This document shows positions 58,679-64,000 of a stretch of 64,000 nt of DNA, one piece after another. The notes beneath the pieces were generated by a model. The model worked only from the letters and a program-made list of their open reading frames with translations. It had not been told where the DNA came from and did no database searches. The first letter of the stretch is position 1. Each line of letters begins with the position of its first letter. Position numbers and translations under genes: made by a program. Origin of the DNA: MGIIa-L3 sp11892u (GTDB lineage Archaea; Thermoplasmatota; Poseidoniia; Poseidoniales; Poseidoniaceae); NCBI GenBank assembly GCA_965659685.1, contig CBFHXB010000002.1, positions 62,001-126,000 of the forward strand. Reading direction: 5' to 3'.

Positions 58679-61066
58679 TCACTCGACCTTGCGAACGCGC
58701 TTTGGTGCAAAGGCAGCGAACAGGCCAAGGATGGCGACGAGCACGAACACCGTACCGAGGACGACAAGCCCGCCGGAGAGTTCAGGCCCGCCGCTGGAGG
58801 ACCCGTCATCGAGGGTCGATTCGGCTGGCGTCACGGTGACGGGAAGGCTCTCGAGGTTGTTGGATTCATCGCGCTCGTCGACGGTCGCGCTGCGGTCGAC
58901 TTCGGCTTCAAGACGAACGAGTGCGTCCCCGTCTTCGGGCACGCGCCATGCGAATTCGACGACACCGAGTCCGCCGGGTTCAATCAAGGGGATTTCACCT
59001 GTACCGATCAACTCGCCATCGGCGGTCAAACGCACGTCGACGAGGGTGGCCGTCACGGCGCCTGCGTTTCGGACGTAGACGGTGATGTCCACGATGCTGC
59101 CGCTTTCCAATGCCCCGGTCGGTGCGAGGATGTCATCGATGCTGAGGTCGGCCAGGGCCCGCACGTCAAGGTCGAGGGTTCGGTCCGTGCATGAGGTGGC
59201 ATCGCACACGGTGACGCCAACGGAGACAAAGCCAGGGGTAGGGGCCGTGAGACGAACCACGCCTGCGGTGAGATCAACGGTTGCCCATGAGCGGTTGGTG
59301 GAGGCTTGCAAATCGGAGGAATCGCCGTCGCTCACCGAGATGGCGACCGTGGTCTCCACCTCATGTTCGACCGGAACGATTCCGGGGAACTCGTCCACCA
59401 CCGGAGCATCGTCCACGGTCGCGACCTGCACGGTCCACGATTCCGTCCATGTGTTGCCCGCCGCGTCCATCACCGAGGTGACGATGCCAGCGTTGCCTGA
59501 GGCCTCGGGCACCAAGGACACGCGGATTTGGCCCTCGGTGAGGTCCACGTTCACGACGTCTGGAGCATCGTTGGTGAAGGAGACCGCCAAGGCGTCAGCC
59601 GCGGTTCTGTCGTCGGTGCATCGGGTGATCAGGGGGAGGACGATGCCTCCGGCGTCTTCGGTCAGGAACTGATTTCCAACGTTCTGGCACACCGGGTCTT
59701 CGTCGTATTCAACGCTGAAGCCGCCGCTCAAACTCACCGAACTGAATTCGACGGCTGTGCTTGACGACGAACCGTTGGCGTCCCAGGTGAACACGGTCCC
59801 AAGACGAACTTCCACGGCTGAGTTGTCTTCGGCCAAGGCATGCCCAACGGGCAAGTCGAATCGGAAGGTTCCGAGGGTCGTCACCGGCTCGTTGGCGACC
59901 ACCACGCCGTTGACGTAAGCCGCCCAGCGGGAACTGCTTTCCAGCAGACCGGCCACGTCGCCATGGATGCGGCCGATCAGGGTCAAGGTCGGGTCGTTGA
60001 CGTCAACGGTCAGCCGCGACATGCACCCTTCGTTCATCGAGACCCGAATTTGGAGGGCGTCGACGTTTGGAAGCAGTCCGTTCGTGTCATGGCTGGTCCA
60101 CACGCCGGGAGTGCCGTCGCCGTCCATCTCACGCACTTCGAAACTCAGGTTCGTCGTCGCCCCATCAAAGGCATAGGCCAGCCGGCCAAGGCGCTGTTCA
60201 GGTGGCCGCTCAACGGTGGCGCTGGTCCACTGTCCGAGGGTGCCTTCGGCCGAGGGTTGCAAGCCACATGGTGCCAGCGAAACACCGTCGGTTTGGCCTT
60301 CATCAAGGTCGAGGTGGATCACTGGGATGCCGACGTTCGACGTGGTCGCCGTGGCCGTGGCTTGTTCTCCGCCGTACCATGGCGTCAGGACGACGATTTC
60401 CAATCCGACCGCGTCAACGCGGAGTTCGCTGTCGTCGGTGGTGCCTTCGGACACGTAGTCCAGCCGCACGGTGAGGTCAGCCAATTCGCTCCACGTCCAG
60501 TTCGGGGCGTCGTCAAGGCCGATTCTATAGGGTTGACCGTCCATGTAATCGATGCCGCTTCCGGTGTTGGACCAGGTTTTCACCAAATCGAAAATGCCAC
60601 CCGTTTCGTGAGACACACGCACCTTGTCTTGGAACAACGCTCCGGGCACTTCGATGGCCAGCAGGAGGGTCACGTCACGCACCGCAAAGGAAGTCAACCC
60701 GCTGACGTCGAATCCGTCCACGTCAATGTCCGGTCCAGTGCTCCACGTGTAGGCCCCGTCCGGTGCACCAAGGCTCGCATTGCTGTCGGTGGGTGTGGTG
60801 GAGGCCCAGACGGTCTGCGCGACCAAGTTCTCTGGCCGCTCGTGCATGAAGGTCAGATGATCGTCGGCCACCATGGCCTGCGTGTGCTGGGCAGGAGCCG
60901 TACTGAAACTCACGCTGTCGTCCAAGGACCAGTCGCTGGGTTCGTCGAAAACGCCCTGAGGCAACAGATCGACGACCGCGGTTGAGTGAACGCTTCGAGC
61001 AGCGGCCGGGATGGCCGGGAGGAGCAGCAGGAGGACGAGCAAGGTCGCAACACGTGCCTTGGTCAT
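58679..61066 (-). CDS. Secreted CARDB-containing surface protein with C-terminal anchor (795 residues)
   Basis: Third large surface protein. A signal peptide (ATLLVLLLLLPAIPAAA) precedes beta-rich domains. Ig-like modules make up the middle, including a cadherin/Ig-like pair around VPEASGNAGIVTSVMDAAGNTW. A CARDB domain lies at about 639-740 (DLSIDDILAPTGALESGSIV, ending DERDESNNLESLPVTV), and a single helix (LVVLGTVFVLVAILGLFAAF) ends the protein with a short basic tail. The ATG at 61066 has AAGAGGA upstream, and the longer frame adds only a spurious basic stretch. It is divergent from tRNA-His. The function is unknown. Confidence 0.85.
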   Translation of the reverse strand: MTKARVATLLVLLLLLPAIPAAARSVHSTAVVDLLPQGVFDEPSDWSLDDSVSFSTAPAQHTQAMVADDHLTFMHERPENLVAQTVWASTTPTDSNASLGAPDGAYTWSTGPDIDVDGFDVSGLTSFAVRDVTLLLAIEVPGALFQDKVRVSHETGGIFDLVKTWSNTGSGIDYMDGQPYRIGLDDAPNWTWSELADLTVRLDYVSEGTTDDSELRVDAVGLEIVVLTPWYGGEQATATATTSNVGIPVIHLDLDEGQTDGVSLAPCGLQPSAEGTLGQWTSATVERPPEQRLGRLAYAFDGATTNLSFEVREMDGDGTPGVWTSHDTNGLLPNVDALQIRVSMNEGCMSRLTVDVNDPTLTLIGRIHGDVAGLLESSSRWAAYVNGVVVANEPVTTLGTFRFDLPVGHALAEDNSAVEVRLGTVFTWDANGSSSSTAVEFSSVSLSGGFSVEYDEDPVCQNVGNQFLTEDAGGIVLPLITRCTDDRTAADALAVSFTNDAPDVVNVDLTEGQIRVSLVPEASGNAGIVTSVMDAAGNTWTESWTVQVATVDDAPVVDEFPGIVPVEHEVETTVAISVSDGDSSDLQASTNRSWATVDLTAGVVRLTAPTPGFVSVGVTVCDATSCTDRTLDLDVRALADLSIDDILAPTGALESGSIVDITVYVRNAGAVTATLVDVRLTADGELIGTGEIPLIEPGGLGVVEFAWRVPEDGDALVRLEAEVDRSATVDERDESNNLESLPVTVTPAESTLDDGSSSGGPELSGGLVVLGTVFVLVAILGLFAAFAPKRVRKVE

Positions 61067-61138
61067 GGTTCCTCTTGGGGCGCAACGGCACTTGAACGCA
61101 CGGGTCACTTGCTGCACCAAGAAACACGTTGCGGTGCG

Positions 61139-61148
61139 TTGAAATAGG
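61139..61148 (+). promoter_or_regulatory. TATA-like promoter element of tRNA-His
   Basis: TTGAAATAGG lies 27-36 nt before the tRNA-His 5' end, the expected place for an archaeal TATA box. Confidence 0.55.
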
Positions 61149-61174
61149 CGCGTCAGGACGGCGCGATACCTCTT

Positions 61175-61247
61175 GGCTGTGGTGGTGTAGGGGTTAGCAC
61201 GGCAGATTGTGGTTCTGCCAGCCCGGGTTCAATTCCCGGCCACGGCC
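61175..61247 (+). tRNA. tRNA-His (anticodon GUG)
   Basis: Complete cloverleaf on the plus strand. The anticodon stem GGCAGA/TCTGCC encloses TTGTGGT, giving anticodon GTG (histidine). The acceptor stem GCTGTGG pairs with CCACGGC, and an additional 5' G stands opposite the discriminator C73, the histidine-specific G-1, encoded in the gene. The T arm is CCGGG-TTCAATT-CCCGG. No CCA is encoded. Confidence 0.96.
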
Positions 61248-61264
61248 CTCTGTTGTTTTCTGTT
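61248..61264 (+). terminator. T-rich tract after tRNA-His
   Basis: CTCTGTTGTTTTCTGTT directly follows the tRNA. Short T-tracts are the usual archaeal termination signal, and this is one of the few T-rich spots in the window. Confidence 0.5.
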
Positions 61265-61358
61265 GGAAGCAGGCCGTGGCCTCAGGCGTTCTGTTGACCG
61301 ATGTTCTTCGCACGGCAGAGCTTTGCTCATCTCCTGCACGTCATGCAAAGGTCACGCG

Positions 61359-61679
61359 CTAGACACTTACTTCTGATAGAGCCCGACCAAGTTCGAACAG
61401 GAACAACATCAGCAAAATGAATGCGGCCAACAGGGCGATGACGGTCAAGCCAACGAGTCCGCCAAGGAGTTTGAATACGAACAACACCTTGCGTTCGTAG
61501 GCGTCGGGTTCATCCTTCCTCGGGTCAGGAGCCAAGGCCACGATTTCTGCTTCCATGCCTTCGCCTTCGTCGGGCAACCATCCAAACTGTTGACCGCAGG
61601 ACAAACACGTGAACACGTCTGCCTTGTTCGCGGGGAGTTCAAGGGTTGCCTCGCAGTGAGGACACTGCCCCTCTGGCAT
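61359..61679 (-). CDS. Zinc-ribbon protein with C-terminal transmembrane helix
   Basis: Not assigned to a family. The N-terminus is a zinc ribbon: CPHCEATLELPANKADVFTCLSCGQQF. An acidic linker follows, and a single long hydrophobic helix (LVGLTVIALLAAFILLMLFLF) ends the protein. The likely layout is a cytoplasmic zinc ribbon tethered to the membrane. The ATG at 61679 gives 106 residues and has an A/T-rich TATA-like box 22-32 nt upstream; the longer frame starting at 61733 would overlap the lipoprotein gene end. Confidence 0.6.
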   Translation of the reverse strand: MPEGQCPHCEATLELPANKADVFTCLSCGQQFGWLPDEGEGMEAEIVALAPDPRKDEPDAYERKVLFVFKLLGGLVGLTVIALLAAFILLMLFLFELGRALSEVSV

Positions 61680-61700
61680 GCAAAAACATGTTTCGGTGCG

Positions 61701-61711
61701 GTTATTTTTTG
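61701..61711 (-). promoter_or_regulatory. TATA-like element of the zinc-ribbon membrane protein gene
   Basis: The minus strand reads CAAAAAATAAC at 22-32 nt before the ATG at 61679, the most A-rich patch in the window. Confidence 0.5.
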
Positions 61712-61729
61712 CTCCGAAACGAACGGAGT

Positions 61730-63184
61730 TCACAGCGTCTGCGGGCCACCGGCGGGCATTGGTGCCAGCATGGTGATGTTCTCGCCCCGCAGGCTGGGGC
61801 CCTCATGGAAGGTCGCGAAGATGCCGACATCGGCGCCGCTCGCGCCTCCGATGTTGTGGGCCAGGGCGAACCAGGTGCGCCCTTCAGCGTCAACCCGGAT
61901 GTCGAGGAAGTCACCGAGACCACCGCAGCGGTTGTAGCCGCAGTCCTCGACGGTGTCGATCGGGTCGTCCATCGCGTTGAGTTGGACGGTGGTCAGCAGT
62001 GGCGTTTCGTTGAAGGCGTCCGTCGCATAGGTGAGGTAGGCGTTCCAGATTTCCTCTTCCCGGGCGTCTTCACCGACGTAGCCGAAGGCGACGGTGCCGG
62101 CGTCACCGGCCACGACCACGGGGAATCCGGTGCCGGTCAAGCCGATGGGCGGTGCGATCATGGTCGCGTTGGACCACGTCGTGCCTTGGTCACGTGAATA
62201 CGACCAGTAGGGCATGTCGTCCAAGCCCATCCACATCGCGTGGACGTTGCCGGAGGAATCGACCTCCACCTGCGCTTCTTCGGCGTTCCACGTGTCTGCG
62301 GTGCCGGTTTCAGAGGTCGGAAGCGGGTGTTCGGTCCACGAAATGCCCGCGTTGGTGGTGCGGAACACAGAGTAGCCTTCGCCCGTGCATCCCTTGTTGC
62401 CACGGTAGAAGTTCCCGTCGACGCTGCCGACAAGGTGCGCCGAGAGGCCACCGGAGGAGCAGGTCACCGGCGCGCCAGAGGTTTCTGGGCCCCACGTTGC
62501 GCCGCCGTCTTGGCTTGAGGAACAGAGCGGGTGAGGCGCGTTGCCGTTGATGCAGAACATCCAGGTGGTCGGATGGAAGAGGGCTTCCATGTTCGAGCTC
62601 GCAATGGTTTGGTGGTCTTGGACCGAGTAAATCTGGGTGGCCACGCTGGGTCCATTCCACGATGCACCCTCATCGTCGGACCATTCGACGGTCATGCCCA
62701 ACAAGGCGTGCATGTCGAATTTCATGATGCGGCTGGTCCACGGGTCGACGTAGATGTAGGGGTCGTTGGAGTTCGCGATGGGCAGCAGTGGATCGTAGAC
62801 GTTCTCGCAGGAATAATCCAACACGGTGGTCATGCCGATCAAATCGCAGGCCACCACGGCCGTGGAACCACCCGGTCCGTTGCCGTAGGAACTCATGAAG
62901 AGGGTTTGCGACTCGGTGATGCCCATCGTCGGCTCGAAGGTCGACATGCCGATGCCGTAGTAGGTGCCCATGGCATGGAATGGAGCGTTTCGACCTTCGA
63001 GGCCGAGGCTGTCGTTGCCCCACGCGTCCACGGCGTCGGGCATGTGGTACCAGGTCAATTCGGGACGCTCGAAGTCCCACACGGTGGGCGTGGGCGCCTC
63101 CGGCTCGGCCTCTTCGCCACCAAGGCAACCTGCCAGCGGCAGGGTCAGCATCATGATGGTCAGAAGGAGGGCCATCGTGCGCAT
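61730..63184 (-). CDS. Lipoprotein with Asp-box (BNR/sialidase-like) beta-propeller
   Basis: A secreted lipoprotein. The signal peptide ends in a lipobox, LAGC (Cys20), after MALLLTIMMLTLP. The mature part has repeated Asp-box motifs (SxDxGxTW): SDDEGASWNGP, SSQDGGATWGP, TTNAGISWTEH and SRDQGTTWSN, the mark of a six-bladed sialidase-type propeller. Catalytic sialidase residues cannot be confirmed. Such propellers bind or cut glycans, or serve as protein scaffolds. The ATG at 63184 follows GGTGA; the longer frame is less likely. It is the only clear lipobox protein in this window. Confidence 0.8.
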   Translation of the reverse strand: MRTMALLLTIMMLTLPLAGCLGGEEAEPEAPTPTVWDFERPELTWYHMPDAVDAWGNDSLGLEGRNAPFHAMGTYYGIGMSTFEPTMGITESQTLFMSSYGNGPGGSTAVVACDLIGMTTVLDYSCENVYDPLLPIANSNDPYIYVDPWTSRIMKFDMHALLGMTVEWSDDEGASWNGPSVATQIYSVQDHQTIASSNMEALFHPTTWMFCINGNAPHPLCSSSQDGGATWGPETSGAPVTCSSGGLSAHLVGSVDGNFYRGNKGCTGEGYSVFRTTNAGISWTEHPLPTSETGTADTWNAEEAQVEVDSSGNVHAMWMGLDDMPYWSYSRDQGTTWSNATMIAPPIGLTGTGFPVVVAGDAGTVAFGYVGEDAREEEIWNAYLTYATDAFNETPLLTTVQLNAMDDPIDTVEDCGYNRCGGLGDFLDIRVDAEGRTWFALAHNIGGASGADVGIFATFHEGPSLRGENITMLAPMPAGGPQTL

Positions 63185-63213
63185 GCTGCTCACCGTACCT
63201 CGCTCAGCGAGGT

Positions 63214-64000
63214 TCACGCTTCGTCTGAAATGGAGGTCGGTCTTGAACGCTCTCGTCGTTGCCTGCGGCCACCTTCGAGGGCTTGACGGTCCAGAACGGA
63301 CTTGCCGTAGGGCGTCAGGTACTGCTCGAGGGGATCACGACGTCGTCGGACGCTGCCGCTGCCTCGACCTCCGACCTTTCCTCCACCGCCGACGCTGCGT
63401 CCGGCCTTGAGGCGAGCTTGAACTTCGAGCGCCCTTTCGCGCTTTTGTTCGTCGCTCAAGTTCTTCATCGACGGGTCCTTCATCAAGCCCTCAAGTTCCT
63501 TCTTCGAGGCACGCTTCTTGGCGGCCCGGTGCTGGTAGACGAAACTTACCCCAGCAATCGGAACGGCGAACCACACGGTGGTCGAGGCGCCAGGATGCAG
63601 GGTCATCACCGGCATTTCAAGGAGAATGAACACACCCACCAGAAGCCCAACTGAGCCCACGGCTGCCGCAGCAATGGTCGGCAACAGCTTGCGCACGGAC
63701 CGCGTGAAATACCACGTGACCAACGCGGCAATGATGGGGATGAACTCACCCTGCTCGATGTCGATGCCGCGCACATAGAGTGCCTGTACGCCGGCCGTGA
63801 TGCCGATGAAGGCCAGCAAACCTGCCATCATCCGCAGGCTTGCTTGCGCCACCGACACCATCAGGATGCCGATGATCGCGGCGCAGGCCAGTTGGCTCTG
63901 CGCCATGTCCAACGGCGAATCGATGCCCACCGATTGGAGCATGCTCAGTAGGTTTGGGGCGAGCACATAGCCCGTCACCGCTCCAATGGCGAGGGCCGTC
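63214..64000 (-). CDS. Multi-pass membrane protein with basic C-terminus (5' end cut by the window)
   Basis: At least five hydrophobic segments are seen (for example AIIGILMVSVAQASL, MMAGLLAFIGITAG, LLPTIAAAAVGSVGLLVGVF), followed by a cytoplasmic tail of about 100 residues, very Lys/Arg/Gly-rich (GGGGKVGGRGSGSVRRRRDP). The reading frame stays open through the window end with hydrophobic residues (ALAIGAVTGYVLAP), so the true start lies beyond 64000 and the GTG at 63978 is probably internal. No family is recognised. The basic tail could touch RNA, DNA or the ribosome. Confidence 0.6.
   Translation of the reverse strand, partial: TALAIGAVTGYVLAPNLLSMLQSVGIDSPLDMAQSQLACAAIIGILMVSVAQASLRMMAGLLAFIGITAGVQALYVRGIDIEQGEFIPIIAALVTWYFTRSVRKLLPTIAAAAVGSVGLLVGVFILLEMPVMTLHPGASTTVWFAVPIAGVSFVYQHRAAKKRASKKELEGLMKDPSMKNLSDEQKRERALEVQARLKAGRSVGGGGKVGGRGSGSVRRRRDPLEQYLTPYGKSVLDRQALEGGRRQRRERSRPTSISDEA

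Noticed and set aside
1..64000. Mobile elements, prophage or integrase
   Set aside because: No transposase, integrase, phage structural gene or terminal inverted repeat was found, and tRNA genes have no flanking direct repeats that I could see.

Overview
This window comes from an archaeon. Archaeal or archaeal/eukaryotic genes are spread along its whole length: ribosomal protein S3Ae, RNA polymerase subunit L, elongation factor 1-beta with its small zinc-ribbon neighbour, the KH/beta-CASP termination nuclease aCPSF1/FttA, proteasome beta, archaeal SepF, TruD, Cbf5/TruB with cytidylate kinase and a DUF106 insertase, a UbiA-type ether-lipid prenyltransferase, a GPN GTPase and an archaeosortase. 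High GC, many very large secreted proteins, several RND/MMPL-type exporters, a bacterial-type PlsC acyltransferase and the absence of any mobile element suggest a planktonic Marine Group II euryarchaeote (Candidatus Poseidoniales). That placement is an inference from gene content, not from phylogeny.

Layout. 1-8.2 kb: S3Ae with a SAP tail, a purine/MTA-family phosphorylase, MazG, a PlsC-ThyA-FolA operon on the minus strand, a secreted protein, TrpRS, and a ZPR1-type protein with SepF. 8.3-11.9 kb: proteasome beta, aCPSF1, a 34-residue zinc ribbon and a HAD phosphatase. 11.9-17.5 kb: two glycosyltransferase-2 proteins, tRNA-Pro, a zinc-ribbon protein, a pyruvoyl-decarboxylase relative lacking its self-processing serines, AsnRS, tRNA-Lys and RpiA. 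17.6-26.7 kb: a 1633-residue surface protein, RNase P RNA, an RND exporter and a GT2 enzyme. 26.8-34.2 kb: a sugar epimerase, a thioredoxin/VKOR pair plus a second secreted thioredoxin-like protein, RlmE, an OB-fold protein, EF1-beta, TruD and RpoL. 34.3-45.2 kb: a second RND exporter, a DUF2240-like protein, a 1542-residue kelch surface protein, a HEAT-repeat protein and a DEAD-box helicase. 45.2-52.0 kb: archaeosortase, TusA, GTP cyclohydrolase II, a LysE exporter, tRNA-Glu, the lipid prenyltransferase, ornithine carbamoyltransferase and a GPN GTPase. 52.1-64 kb: a 1126-residue Pro/Ala-repeat protein with an EF-hand and zinc ribbon, the DUF106-cmk-truB operon, a CARDB surface protein, tRNA-His, an Asp-box lipoprotein and a membrane protein cut by the window edge.

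How it fits together. Most of the window is core information processing and biosynthesis. The accessory signal is about the cell envelope: large secreted proteins with C-terminal membrane anchors, glycosyltransferases and an epimerase that could decorate them, a VKOR/thioredoxin set that could put in disulfides, RND exporters, an archaeosortase and a membrane insertase. The strongest candidate for something undescribed is the cytoplasmic-looking Pro/Ala-repeat, DUF11-like, EF-hand, zinc-ribbon protein at 52151-55531. Next come the serine-less pyruvoyl-decarboxylase relative at 14251-14907 and the mix of PlsC with archaeal ether-lipid machinery. Several genes have an AT-rich TATA-like box 22-32 nt before the start codon, which points to leaderless transcripts. 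No CRISPR array, insertion sequence, integrase or replication origin was seen.
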